In this document: positions 1-12,700 of the stretch, piece after piece
Layout: the number at the start of each line of letters is the position of its first letter
Numbering within the stretch: position 1 is the stretch's first letter
NCBI GenBank assembly: GCA_015680685.1
Contig: MNCI01010871.1
Location: 850,518-914,517 of the forward strand
Direction: 5' to 3'
DNA length: 64,000 nt
From: Gnetum montanum
Taxonomy: Eukaryota > Streptophyta > Gnetopsida > Gnetales > Gnetaceae
Program-made: the position numbers and the translations under genes
The notes under the pieces: model-generated
What the model was told of the DNA's origin: nothing
The model's input: only the letters and a program-made list of their open reading frames with translations
Databases searched by the model: none

Positions 1-1229
1 CTCTTCTCCTGGTAGCACTGAAGATAAGCCGAAAAGACCAAAAAAATCACATACCTCAGACTTGCTTAACCATACACCGTGACACTTACAAGCAAGCCTG
101 GGAAGACAACGAACGATTAACCCCAAGTGTTTCTTATGGCGTTAAGGCATTTAGTCTGCGGAGTTCGACCGGATCGCGCGTGTACGCTCGTTTTGTATGG
201 TGGAGTGTAGGGGTACCTCGCCACTCATCAGTCATCCTTCCTTCTACTCTTGTAAGGTCCTTTATCTATAAAAGCACTATAGATTGGATGTATTGGTCTA
301 TTATTTTTAGGATCAACAAACTCAATCTCATTCCATAAATCCACCTTTGTAGAATTGGAACTACTGATCTTTGGAAGAGAAATGAATTAGCCAGCCATAA
401 TATCATATACATTATCCTCCCTCCATATAGTCATTGATAGAATATCCTTAAAGTATAGATAGTAGTTCTTGCATTCTATACAAATCGATTTAATATAGAT
501 ACCAATTTCATTATAAGATAGATGAAAAATAGAACAATTATTCACTCATGTGTGTCACATAAAATATCAATTCTATTTTGTGTTCTTGAATATATCACTA
601 TATTATTTATCTAAGTTTGATAAATTGTCCTTGCCATAAGAAATCCTTCCATTGAACATTCATGCTTGACCATAACCGTTCTTCTAAATAAGCCTTCACA
701 ATTCTTCTTCATATCATTTGACAATTGATCCATGTATATAGTATAGGAATCTATATCAAGATAAAAACATCAATGTATAGGTGATGCCTCAATAGAATTT
801 AACATTGAATAATAATTTATAGTAATTCAAAAATATATGTTATAAGCTGAAAATGATATAATGTAAAAGTACAATTATCTAATATGTTTGTTAACTAGTC
901 TTCAACATTGAACAAATGAAAAAAATAATTTATCACATAGTCTATTCATAATACAACATTCTATATCTTATAATAATATTACAAAGAATCTGATATTTAT
1001 TATACAAATTTGTATATGTCTCACAACCTTAAAACCTCTAGTCTATGGTATAATTATGGGAGTATGCTCTCAAGAGAAATAAATTTCCAAGAAACTCATA
1101 GTATCTTTGTCCCTCACATAAATACATATATATGGAGAAATATAGATAGGTTTCATCTATATTGAAGGCCATGTATTTCATATGAATTTTATCAAAATTA
1201 ACAAATAATCCATATTATGGTTTTAGTAT
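1..1229. other. AT-rich host DNA, no gene seen
   Basis: No open frame, RNA gene or element end is recognisable here. The first 240 bases are less AT-rich than what follows and may belong to a different repeat; the rest is very AT-rich with scattered stops in all frames. Confidence 0.5.
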
Positions 1230-2870
1230 AATTAAGAGAGGCTTTATGACCAAGAAACGTAGTCTTAATGGTACCATACATAGTGGATGCATGCTTGAGA
1301 AACATCTTATTTTGGAGTAATAATCACATTATGTAATTGAATCTAAGATGCCCTTCTTGAGACATATCCCAGTAGGGTTCACTACTAATAAAACTATTTT
1401 TTATCTCAATTCTAAAAGGCAACACACTATCAAACAAATATTTTGGTATAGAAATGAGCTATATCATATTTGATCAATATCATTTTTTAATAGTAGTATT
1501 AGAGGTCACATGATTGAGCAACCTATTTATTTTGCACAATTATTGAGATTTGATTCAGTTGTTCTACAAGGCTAAGAGGTGACACTCTATTAGTCAAATG
1601 TTTTGGTATATCACTGAGATGTATGACATTCAATAACACTCATTTCTTCAATATCAGTATAAGAGGTTGCATGATCAAGAAACCTATTGATTTAGTATAG
1701 TTAATGAGAGTATGAAATTGAAATAAGGATCCTCTAATTTGTATAGGTACTATGAGTATGTAACCCAAATGCAAATCTTACACCAAGAGTTACTTAATTT
1801 AGTTGGTACTACAAGGACTCAAAGCAAGGAAAACTAGTGGTAGGTATCCCTTGAGTGAGACTAAAATTGTAGTTTGTTTTCATGGCACTGGTATTTTTCT
1901 TCTTTCATAGATTATTATAAAAATACATAGAGGTTACTCTTGTGTAATTCTTTAAATATCAGTATCGAAGGTTGCACGAATGAACAACCTATTGATTTTG
2001 TCCAATCATAAAAGGTTATATGATAGGATAACCTACATTTTTGTGTTGCATATAATTATATTAGGTTGCACATTTGAGAAACCTACTTGTTTATATATAA
2101 CTAAGAATGTCCTCATGACCTAGAAACCTACTGTTTTTGTACAATAAGTAATAATTGAGTACCAAACCAAATGACCAATTAGAGTATTATTTTACTTTAT
2201 GTTGCACAATCAAGAAACCTCCACACATAGTTCAACTATATGAGGTATCACACCTAAGAAGCCTAATCTCAAATGTATAATTACATTGGGGTGCAAACCC
2301 AAGAAACCTACTATTTTAAGTGTAATTATAGTAGGTTGCATGATTAAGCAAATTGCTATTTATATTAAAATTCTACTTGAGGTTAAATGATTGAGAAATC
2401 TCTAGTTTTTGGTTCAACCATAAGATATATCATGCTCAAGAAACCTAATCTCATGTGTATAAACAAGTTGGATTGCATGCCTTAGCAACCTAATACTTTG
2501 AGTGTAATTATATTAGGTTTCATGACTAAGCAACTTATTATTTTGATTAAAATTTTACTTGAGGTTGAAACACAAATAAATCTCTAGTATTCTATTTAGC
2601 CATATGTGGTATCACTCCCATGAAACCTAATATCATGTGTTAATTAGGTTGGGTTGCATTGAGAAACCTACTATTTTTTGTGTAATTATATTTGGTTACA
2701 TGACTGAGAAACCTTGAATTTTATATATAATTATTTATGGTTGCATGACCTAAAAATCCTCATGTACTTCATGTGAAAGAAACCTACTATTTTATGAATA
2801 ATTACTTAGCCTTGCATGCTTAAGCATCCTCATGCATGTTATATTGATATTTTAGACAATGTATTTTTGA
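1230..2870. repeat. Degenerate satellite, about 180 bp units built from about 60 bp subunits
   Basis: The phrase TGTAATTATA followed by a G-rich TAGGTTGCATGA-like stretch returns at about 2321, 2503 and 2681, a period near 180 bp. Within each unit, a shorter motif (AGGTTGCATGA, then AAGAAACCTACTA and an AT-rich run) recurs about every 60 bp, so the unit looks like a diverged trimer. Copies before 2200 are more diverged. A 180 bp period is a common plant satellite length, but nothing here shows a centromeric role. Confidence 0.75.
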
Positions 2871-2984
2871 CATGTAGTTGAATCCTACTTAAATTTGACA
2901 TGTACAGACAACTATTTTTAATGATTTTTTAAAATATATTGATTATTACTACTCCATGGAAATGTTCATGATATTGAAAACATT

Positions 2985-3190
2985 TTTGAAAATGTGTTTT
3001 GGTATAATATTCTTATTTATTAAAATAGATCAGAATCAATTTGAAACTAAAAATATTATAGTTTGAGATAAAAAATGAACATACTTGTATGGGAATTTAC
3101 ATGAAAATATAACAATTAGAACTATATGGAACTACTCATTAAGGTAGAAAGATTATTGGAAATGCATCTTGAAATAATGTTCGTGTTTAT
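2985..3190. repeat. AT-rich repeat of about 170 bp, interrupted by element A
   Basis: A unit starting near 2989 (AAAATGTGTTTTGG, then TTTATTAAAATAGATCAG and AATTTGAAA) starts again near 3158, but its second half is found only after 53507 (CAAGATAGATAGGAATTAATTTGAAA). Joining 3190 to 53513 restores the second unit. This independently supports the insertion site of element A. The last five bases, TTTAT, are its left target duplication. Confidence 0.7.
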
Positions 3191-5012
3191 TGAAACACCA
3201 TAAAATTTCAGGACCCTCAAGCTTCAGTAGAGTCTTGGAATTTGGGCAAGGATTTCCACAAGTGCAGCGTCATGATGGGCCAACAGAACAGGGTAGGCAC
3301 CAAGGATAGGTTGTATAGTCTAGTAAGTTTTCTATCTCTAGGGCGGTTGGACTCTACAGCCTGCCCAACCAGACAATTGACTCGGCTAGAAGTCTACCCA
3401 AGGACCATGCTAGGAGTTGTCGAAAGTGTTCAGAATAAGCAAAATAGTTCGGTAAGTTTTCTAGCATAGAAATCTACTATGCTACGCTGTGTAGCATAGC
3501 AAGCCTTGAGGAGATTAATCAAGTGTCCAAGATGTAAGTTGATGACAAGTTGGTCTTCCAAAGCATTTTCCCATGTTGCAACCATCAAACAAGCTTGCTC
3601 CACCAACACAAGGTGCTATACAATGCTATGCTATGCAGCGTAGTAGAGCATAACAAGGAAAAAGCACCCAAATGCCCCCCTTTTCCAAGTGACTCCAACA
3701 AGAAGATTGCACTTGGCAATGCTTCAGGCTCCAAAACTGGTTATCCCAATTAGCCCTCAGGCCTCGAGCAAGGTTTCTTGGTAGAAAATGGTAGATTAAA
3801 CAAGGAAGCATGATACACTGGCTACTACGTTGTGCTACGCTACATAGCATAGCACAACATAACAATGATGCAAGAATGATAGAAATGTTCCAAAGATGAA
3901 TTCAGCAAGTTTGAAGGCTTTCTGGCATGAAGGAAAAAAGTTGTAGTTTTTTGCCTAACCAAGCCTCACACAAATGCTCTCGGCTCCTATGCAAGTTCTC
4001 TGTTAAGATCGGTGGCTATGCTATGCTATGCTACGTAGCAGCAAAGCATAGAGAGTAGTTACTTACGCTATGCTAATGTGCTGAATAGCATGGGTAGTGC
4101 AACACTAGCATGGAGGCATATAGACATCTTCGGTTAGCTCTATAACTTGTTGGCAATGATTATTCTTGCCCTGATATCTCTTTGGCTGAAAAAGTTAGCA
4201 AGTTTTCTTCATTTTGCATACCCCTGGTCAATCCCCAAAATTTGTTCCTATGCTTGACCCTGCTTGTAAGAGTAGGGAAGACATAGTCTTGGAGCATAGG
4301 CTCCATTTTTCTTGCATTGTCAGCACACTAGATTTTGGCACATGCAATTTCAATAGTATGATCATAGCGTAACAAAGCTCACCTCTAGCATTGCACACCT
4401 ATAGAGTACAGCCATGTTTGCACTTTGTGGGGCACAGGACATGTGGCATCTAGACCACATTTTTCTCCTACTCCTAGCCCTATAAATACCCTAGCAAACA
4501 ACGCTCAAAGGGTTGGATGGGGGTAGTGATTGGCATTTAAGTTGGCTTTCAAAGAGCATAGTTGTTAATTTTTAGCACTCTAGTTGGCTTTGAGTTTGCT
4601 GGTTGGCTCTACAATTTAGAGATCTATAACCATATTGCTCTGTTAAGCTATGCCTCTTCCATGTTGTGTGTTCTATTGTACACCTTTCAGCAAAGCAAAG
4701 GATCAAACCTACGACCTTGGGATAGTGCACTTTCACACCCAAGTCTATTTTGCTATTTTCATACTATCATCGTTGTTTTGCACTATTTTCACCACTTTAC
4801 ATTTATTGATTATTGATTTACTTCGCATGCCTTGCTTTCAAAACAAGTTTTTACGAAAGGTTAAGATACACCGATTAAGTCTCTATCTGATTCACTAAAC
4901 CGTTCAGGACACCCTGCTTCTGTTTCTCTCCAACACGACCCTTGCATGGATTTGGGGTTAAACTATTAACTTGGAAACCTCTTGGTGTTCTAGTCACCAA
5001 TGTTGGTTGCAA
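3191..5012 (+). repeat. 5' LTR of element A
   Basis: Starts TGAAACACC like the copy at 51665 and like the LTRs of B and C read on their own strand (TGAAACA). The pair is alignable throughout. The right copy ends TTGCAACA; the left copy seems to have lost the final CA, so the end is placed by the spacing to the primer site. The LTR holds several GCTATGCTAC/GTAGCATAGC hairpin clusters (3478-3500, 3625-3650, 3835-3860, 4018-4045). A TATAAATA stretch at about 4481 could be the core promoter; this is inference. Confidence 0.85.
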
Positions 5013-5019
5013 TTTGTTT

Positions 5020-5038
5020 TGGCGCTAGAAGGAAGGCC
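5020..5038 (+). other. Primer binding site of element A
   Basis: TGGCGCTAGAAGGAAGGCC lies 7 bases after the LTR. It begins with TGG, complementary to a tRNA CCA end, and matches the site of element B (TGGCACTAAAAGGAGGGCC on its strand) at the same spacing. The tRNA was not identified. Confidence 0.75.
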
Positions 5039-5255
5039 TTTTTGGTGCCCTTTCTACATCCTTCGGGTAGTCCTACATGTTGTTTGTACCCTGTCACCGA
5101 CTAGCATAAATGTGACACCCCCGCGGTTGTTTACGCATCATGTGGTGCAGATTGGTTGCGATGATGGTTCATTTGGAACCCAGTAGGATGAAAATCCTTC
5201 AATTGCCTATTGATTTTTTTGTTCCTCATTTACGACTTCCCTTTAATCACGCAAA

Positions 5256-7850
5256 ATGATTCCGCCAACAACCACAGTTTCCACCTCAAACCTTGAGGTT
5301 CCTTTCTTAGCTCAAAGCATCGTAGGTGCCAAGCGACCACCTAGCCTAGTGCTGGCATCATGGTAGTCTCTTAGGATCTGACATCTATCACCTAAGTTAT
5401 TGGTGCAAGACGTAGAGCGTTATGACTTCCTCTATGCAAAGATCCAGGAAAATCTACCCTTAGATCACCAAGAACTCAAAGACAAATGTAACTTTAAGTT
5501 CCTTCATCAGAATAGGAGGGAATTTATCCCCACCCCTAATATCATTATCCTATTGACCGAATCGTATCAATGGATCCTAAACCAACTCATACATATAAGT
5601 AGGTCTAGCGAATAGTGGGACACTGCATTCGATTATGATGAAGTGTTCCAGGATAGATAAGAAGACCTGTACTTCCAATCTAAGGGTGGTGGCCAGACTT
5701 ACCCTACAACTATCCCTCCCATTGCAGTATTCTAGTCAAACCCTTTTTTGTGTCTACCCCTTTTATGATTACCATGACTTCACCACAACCTACACTTTCA
5801 TCAGCCTTGGGCAGCCATCCTATACCCTTAGCGTACCAACACACTGCCCCTTTAGTTTCATTCCTAGGCACTCTCCCTCCTCATTCTGTCTTGTCATTGT
5901 AAAAAAATTTGATCACAGATACATTTCCATATGTGCACACTGTGCCTACCTCACAGCTACATGGTGTTCTTGCTCCCATTCCATCATTTGTGCCTATCCT
6001 ACTATCAGTGGCAACCCCACCCCCAACCACGTGATGGGCCTTAACCACTTCTCTTCCTATTTCACAATCCTCCCAGATGTCACACTACATTTACCACCAA
6101 GTGTACCAAGTCTTGAAAATGGTACAACCAAGCATGAGAATGTGGTCTACCCCATAAATCATGCAAATGACTAACACTATAACATCACTAGTAGCCACCA
6201 CTTCAACACCACCACCCACTAGGTGGTGGATTGCATAAGAAACACCCTTCGCAGGAGTAGCCCCACTTCAACACCACCACCCACTAGGTGGTGGATTGCA
6301 TAAGAAACACCCTTCGCAGGAGTAGCCCCAATGGTACCCCCTATAAGCCAGGCTATTGCCCTTACAACACCACCAATGATGGCCACCCTTGAAATCCCAT
6401 AACCATCTACATCATCCCCGAGTCTGAACCAAGCATTTCAACTTATCTAGATCCTCACTGAAGAGATTAAATGTCTCAATGCCACTAGTTCTGAAATAGT
6501 GCAGGTCATGGATTTCTACCATGATGATCCCATCAACCTAGCCATTTCCATGCTCACATTACCCCCTGGGATGCCACTCCTTCAATTCACAAAATAAAAT
6601 GGGAAGGATGATCCCAATGCACATCTAGTCACATTTAGATCTGAATCTTTGTTCTTGCAAAGTGGCTGCACACTATAATCTGTGTCTTTGCTATGTCTCT
6701 AACGGGCAAAGCTTTATACTGGTGCTGCATGCTCCCACGTGCCTCCATCTTAACTATAGAGGAGCTACTAACTCATTTTGTGACATGCTTGAAGTATAAC
6801 TTAAAGCTGGAAGTCACGCTGGATCAGTTGATGAGCATCAAGCAAGACCCACTGGAGTCAGTGCAAAAGTTTATATAGTGGTGGAGTGCTACCCTGAATG
6901 AGATCTATGACCCTATCATAGAGGCCCTTCTATTGGCTATCTTCAAGGGGGTAGTAAATGACTTTATTAAGTTAAAACTGTACTACCTAGCCCCATGCTC
7001 TCTCAGTCAAGCTTTCACCCAGACAAAGAGCATCCGAGATGCGGCCAAAGCTAGTAAAGACTCGGCTTACATTGCATACAAAAATGCATATGTCAAAAAG
7101 GACAAAGAGAATGGCAAGGCCACGATAGCCATGGTGTCCACCATGGAAAATGAGGCCAAAATCAACAACAACAATAATAAAAAGTTAGCCACAACGTTGA
7201 CTAACCCCACACCTAGCTTAAATAACACTGCTCAACCCTCAACGTTAGCACTAGAGGCATCAACCTAGCTTAAACCCAACTTCGAGTATAAAGACCATTC
7301 CAAATACACCCCTCTACCCATCAAGCCTTTAAAAATTCTAAAGTAATTATTGGGGGTTGGGTATATTCAACATAAGAAGATGTTGGAGGAGGTGACCAAA
7401 CTGCATCAATGGTACTGCAAACTTCTTAGGAACCCCTCCTTGGCTACGCCCAAGGAGCCACTAGTTCCTAAGAACTTCCAGCTAGAACGGTTCTGTGACA
7501 TGACACAAATTACTGTCTAGCATTAAAAGATGACATCCAATGGATGATTGATTAGGGGAAGTTGGATCTAGATGAAAGCAATATTGTCCACCACAAAAAT
7601 CAATCCATGCACATCTACAAGGACCCCCTTAATGCCAACAATGCAGGGTATGTCATCAACACAATTCGCATTGAAAGTAACCCAGAACCACCACAGCAAC
7701 CATTTGTGGTTTGTGTGACTCAACATAGCGTATCAACATCAAAAATGGAAAAAGGATATGAGAACAACCATTCATCCTCAAGGTTCCCCTTCAAACATAT
7801 GCCCTTGCACCCTTCATGTTCAAAACTACGTCACCACCTGTGCTAACACC
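5256..7850 (+). pseudogene. gag of element A, broken
   Basis: Gag forms the capsid-like shell of the element. An ATG at 5256 opens a frame (MIPPTTTVSTSNLEV) that matches the gag start of element B. Recognisable blocks are an N-terminal stretch at 5400-5615 (ERYDFLYAKIQENLPLD, EFIPTPNI), a proline- and hydrophobic-rich linker to about 6400, the retrotransposon gag core at 6590-7060 (DDPNAHLVTFRSESLF, LTGKALYW, KYNLKLE) and a basic stretch to 7268. A tail near 7500-7760 resembles the region after the gag zinc-knuckle of Tat-type elements (DDIQWMID, GKLDLDESN). At least five in-frame stops or frameshifts interrupt it, one at 6877 directly after VQKFI. Confidence 0.8.
6198..6327 (+). repeat. Perfect 65 bp tandem duplication in gag A linker
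   Basis: 6198-6262 and 6263-6327 are identical head-to-tail copies. Each contains the inverted motif CCACCACCCACTAGGTGGTGG. The copies show no differences, although the rest of gag is heavily mutated. The 65 bp unit shifts the reading frame. Confidence 0.9.
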
Positions 7851-8231
7851 ACAAGCATCATTTATCATCTGGAACCTGAAACCCTAAACTGCCACCGCCA
7901 CATAGATCCAATCTAAAATAGCTGCACAACCTCCCCATTCAAAAAAGGGGAAGAGCATCTGATGTTCAAGATGACCAAGGAATGTGCTGCATCAGGTCCT
8001 CCAGAGCCTACCCCCTTGTCCTCCATGCCTACGTCCCCCTCATCATCAATAGTTGATGCTGCTACGTGCACACAATCATCACCATCCTATCCAAGAAGGT
8101 CCAGCCCCAAACTTGAAACTTCTCCTCCCTGAGAGATTCGTCTCCTAGGATGAATGGAGGAAGAGAATGGCAACAAACAACAAGAAAGTAAATAGGACCT
8201 TCTGAATGCCCTTACTCAGGTCAAACAAGCT

Positions 8232-8768
8232 TTGAAACAAACGAATACAACCTTAAGCCTGTATGACCTGGTAATGACCTCCACTACACATCATGAGGCC
8301 TTGGTTTACATGTTAACATCGATACTAGTTGACGAAAACATGCTGGCAGAGGAGAAAGCAATCAATGCTCTTATGCTTCCTTCTATACTCGAAGAATTGT
8401 GGCTAGATCAGTTGACATTCTATGATGAGTCCATTAAGGATGACCTTGAGAAGGGATGGGTGACAACAACACCCCTGTTCATCACAATTCCGGTTGATCA
8501 GCACATGATCCAAAGAGTACACGTTGATGGAAGGGCTGCTACAAATGTCATCCCATTCCCCATAGTGGAAAAACTGGGCTTGGTTGATCAAATCAAATCC
8601 ACAACAACCTCGTGTCTGATGTTATTCAACGGAGCATGGCTAGTGGTAAATAGGATTGTCCACATAAACTTTGTGGCAGGGGATCAATTCCCCACAAGCA
8701 TGAGCTTCATCATGGTAGAAGAGATGCCTAGGTTTAACGTGATCTTGGGGAGGTCGTGGTTAGCCTAA
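8232..8768 (+). pseudogene. Aspartic protease region of element A
   Basis: Retropepsin-type protease that would cut the Gag-Pol product. The open frame of 178 residues shows FITIPVDQHMIQRVHVDG about 95 residues in, then a conserved tail GRSWLA typical of plant gypsy proteases. The active-site motif reads VDGRAATN where the related element B reads VDDGAATN, so the second D-G pair has become G-R; activity is doubtful. The frame is open through its length but is cut off from gag by stops and from pol by the antisense cassette. Confidence 0.75.
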
Positions 8769-9225
8769 CTCAGGGCCATCTCTTCACCCATACATCAAGA
8801 GATCCATCTACCGTACATGCGCAGGGAGGTGGTAATCTATGGTGATGAAGTGGCCACCCAAGCAATAAACAATGTCGACATGGATTAGGGTTCAGAAGTA
8901 ATAACTCTAAAAATGCCGGCTCAGAAAATGAAACTACGTGGGTTGAGTTGCCTTTTCAAGTGGTAGATAACAATATAGAAGAATACCCCAACAAAGCCCC
9001 TTGGCCTTATTGATTACCAAGCCCACGATGGGTTAGCAAGTAGCTATGATAATGATCTTTACTTTCTTTAATGTAACTACTGCACTGCTTCCAACATGAT
9101 CACCACTTACATCAACCATACGTTCATTCTTCACACTGTTTGCTTCATATTCGTTCGTTAACGCTAACATTTGCCTTATTGTTTAAATCTTTCACATTAT
9201 GCCCACTTTTTACATCATGAAATAA
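8769..9225 (+). other. Spacer between protease and repeat array in element A
   Basis: The first 120 bases continue the protease reading (SSPIHQEIHLPY-like) with stops. The rest holds no recognisable feature. Confidence 0.5.
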
Positions 9226-9545
9226 CCCACTAAGGCCTAACACTAGCAATTTTTTTCTTTACCATCATCCAACAGCCCGAAAAGGCCTAAAACTAGCAAT
9301 GGCCCGAAATGGCCTAAAACTACTAATAGCTTGAAATGGCCTAAAACTAGAAATGGCCCGAAACAACCTAAAACTACCAACAGCCCGAAAAGCCCTAAAA
9401 CTACCAACGACCCAAAATGACCTAGAACTACCAATGGCCCGAAAAGGCCTAAAACTAGCAGTGGCCTGAAATGGCCTAAAACTAGTGATGGCCTGGAATG
9501 GCCTTAAACTATTGTTATGGCCCGAAATGGCCTAAAAATAAAATG
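9226..9545 (+). repeat. Short tandem array at the 3' side of the antisense cassette, element A
   Basis: About eleven units of roughly 29 bp with the core GGCCCGAAATGGCCTAAAACTA. On the - strand this reads TAGTTTTAGGCCATTTCGGGCC, the same core as the arrays at 31135-31410 in B and 63735-64000 in C. Confidence 0.85.
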
Positions 9546-9719
9546 AGATGCTCTCAAGGAGCTTAATTAATTAATAAAAAAAGAGACAAAGAATAGACTA
9601 AAAAAAAAGAAAACACACTAACCAAAATGAAATAAATATTTTTATATTCCATACTTCATTCAAAATATTAATCAATAAGTTTTACAATTTTTTTTTGAGA
9701 ATCCAAAGACAAGAATAAA

Positions 9720-12700
9720 ACTCTCTACCGCTACACTATGAGTCTTTGCCTACACCACCATGCCTTGCCTTAGTGGATCCTACATTTTTTTTGGATTCTA
9801 CCTAACAAAGAAAATGAAACAATTAGTTAGAGCTATGACAAAGAATTTTATAAAATAAATTATCACAGCATAAAAAAGAGTGACTAACTCGAGATAGACT
9901 CGTGTCTGTTTTGGGGGCTATCCGATCTATGTTAGCCGTGAGATGTTGTAAGATCTCCTCCTCGGTAATGTCAGCCCAATTTTTATCTCCTAGATCAGCG
10001 TTTGCTGAACTTTCTCCTTTTCTATGGCTATCCATCTTGATGGTCCTAGAAAAAAGGTGGTAGTGTTGGTCTCACTCGCAAGAAAAGTCATCTTCCTTTT
10101 GGGAGATTGACTGACTATCACCTATTTCATGAACCTGTCATAAGCCCTAGAAGCACCAATAATGTTAAGGAATTCCTCATAGGCATGCAACTTGATGGAA
10201 GCATCATGATACTATTTATGGTAGGTGGCACGTTCCAATTTATACATGTGTTTTTGATTCTTCTATGCCTACCCCCACTTGTAAACCTTGATGCTATAAT
10301 CCTTCCAATCTTGGTTCTTCTGGGCTAGATGGTCCATTTTCATCCGCTGTTTGATTATTTCATATGTGGCTTCATTGTTGCATCGCACAACCATCCAATA
10401 TCTTCCATAGTTGATGATGGCCATGCACCAACTTCCATCGTTAGTGTCCAGGGCCAACAAGAATTCATTCCTAGATTGGAGATCCCCCACCTCAGAAGTT
10501 AGATTATCCTTCTCCTTCTCGAGCCTTTGCATCCATTTTTAGAGGTCTTCGTTTACATGCCTGCATTCCCATAGGGAGTGTGGCAAGTATAATGCACATT
10601 TTCTTACTTTTTCATATATGTGACGAGGTACTTCAGTTACCTCTTATGGGAATTCGGGCACAACGTCAACCTCAACTACTTGCTTAGGGTCCCACTTGAG
10701 GTGAGAGGCTACCAAACGCACACAAAAGAGCATTAGTCATAGTGACATAGAGAAACTGTAACAATATAGGAAGCCTAGCATAGCAACTTTAACTTACCCA
10801 CTTCTGAGTTGATCTGCTTCAGACGGTCAATCATGTTGTTGACCAACCCCTCCATAAAAGTGAATTTGTCAGGGGTCTTAGTCCACGGTCATAGATAGAT
10901 CAAAGAAGGCCAGAAGTATCAACAGTGCTATCTTCTGCATGGTAAAATGTGTTAGCCATGGTGGAGATAACCATGATAAAGTTGATGAACAACATAAATG
11001 ACAATGTAAAGCTCCTACCCAACAAACCCTTAGGGGTGATAGTGGGGGGTCATCCATCGATACACTATCAAACAAGCGATCAAAATTACCAGTGTCAAAA
11101 TGGATCCCATCTCCTTCTAGATGACCTAACAGCGTAGTAGCATCCTCAATACTCATATGTCCCTCCGGTACTAAACTACACTCGGTGAAAGGGTCATCAG
11201 CAGGGGCCTCTTCCTGATTGGTAGGGGCCTCTTTCTCATCAGCTGGGTCCCTTTCTTCATTGGTAGGGGCCTCTTCCTCATCAGCTAGGGTCCTTTCTTC
11301 ATTGGTAGAGACCTTCTCTTTATTGGCAGTGTCCTCTTCCTCACTAGCTGAGGCCCTTTCTTTTGTGGTAGGGGCTCCTTCTTCATCAGCTGGGGCTCTT
11401 TCCTCTGTGGTCAAAACCTCTTCTTATTTGCTAGTCACCCCTATTCTAGGGGCCATCACCTCTTCCTCCCCTTCTTCTTCTTCCTCTTCTACTAATAAAG
11501 CATAATCACAGTAGGCAAGGTATACGAACTTGAAACAGATGCTACACTATGCAATGCTACCTAGCATAGCATAGCATAGTGAACATTAGCCAAATAATAA
11601 AATACACTTACCAATTGGAGGTTGCACTCTACAAAGTTTGAGTTGCAGCTTCTTCCCCCTCTCTTCATTTGTACGGGGAGTCTCTTCAATAAGGTGGGAC
11701 CTCGTATGTTGTAAGCTAGTCACCACTATTTCTACAATGAGGCATTCTTCCATTGTCATGCTGCCCATGTTAATGGGAGCTACCTCTCCCATGCTATCTT
11801 GGGCACAAAATGTGTGTGCCACCTAATCCCTGGTCATCATCGAAAATGATTTCCCAATAGCTTCTGGGGGATATTGAGATCGTGTGGTATGGAAGACTTG
11901 GCAAATCCATGGTTTGGAAATCTGACTGTGGTCTTGTAGCACCCAGACACCATTCTCATGGACTACCAAGAATTTCACAAAATGCCACAAGAAGGCTATA
12001 AAGAAGGCATGGTACATGTTGAAATGGGACTCAAGCTTCCCACAGAGTTTTACCATTTTAGCCTACAAGCCTTTGCAAAGGTATTTGGCCCAATTGTAGT
12101 GAGTCCCCTCTTCCATGACATCCCTCATTATCCAAGCTTGTTCAACTCCAAGGAGTTTTCCTTGGGAGAGTAGCTTGGGAAAGGCATGAGCATAGAAGAT
12201 ACGGTAAGTCATTTTGGCCACCCCTAGCCTAACCTTCTTGATGTAGATCCCCTTTTGGTCCTTTTCTGCCCCTAACCACTCCTCAATGTCCCCTTGATGG
12301 TTTGCATCTTTCTTATATTTTTCTCCTATATGGAGACCATCAGAAGGGACACCAAAAAGATTCACAAATAGTTGGTTGTTGATTTTAAACACCACCCATA
12401 CACTGTGTATGTGTGTATGGAAGCGATCAGCCTTTTCGGAGAAGGAGTTAGCTAGGGAAAGCATTTCAGCAAGCGGGAAACTTGAGTTGATGGCCAAAAA
12501 TAAGTCCATGATCCTAGCCTCCTGAAGGTTGTGGACAAGCATGGCTGGGGCCCAATTGCAAAGCCAACACTAGGTCTCCTCCACCTCCCCATACTTGAAA
12601 AAGATGTTAGTTTTGTTATGCCCAAAGGTGATCACAGTAACCTTTTTGGATTTCCTCACCACTGTAACAATTTGTAAAATATAAAAAAATAAAAAAAATA

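Noticed and set aside
4971-5186. 71-codon frame over LTR end and primer site
   Set aside because: Covers non-coding signals shared with B at DNA level only.
5635-6174. 179-codon open frame in element A
   Set aside because: Lies in the gag linker but in a frame other than the conserved gag blocks; composition is T/P/H-rich low complexity.
9243-9434. Open frame of repeated VVLGHFG text on the - strand
   Set aside because: It is the 29 bp tandem array translated; no start context and no conservation in B or C.
11218-11505. Serine-rich 95-codon frame on the + strand
   Set aside because: Complement of the acidic heptapeptide repeat; the - strand frame is the one shared with B.
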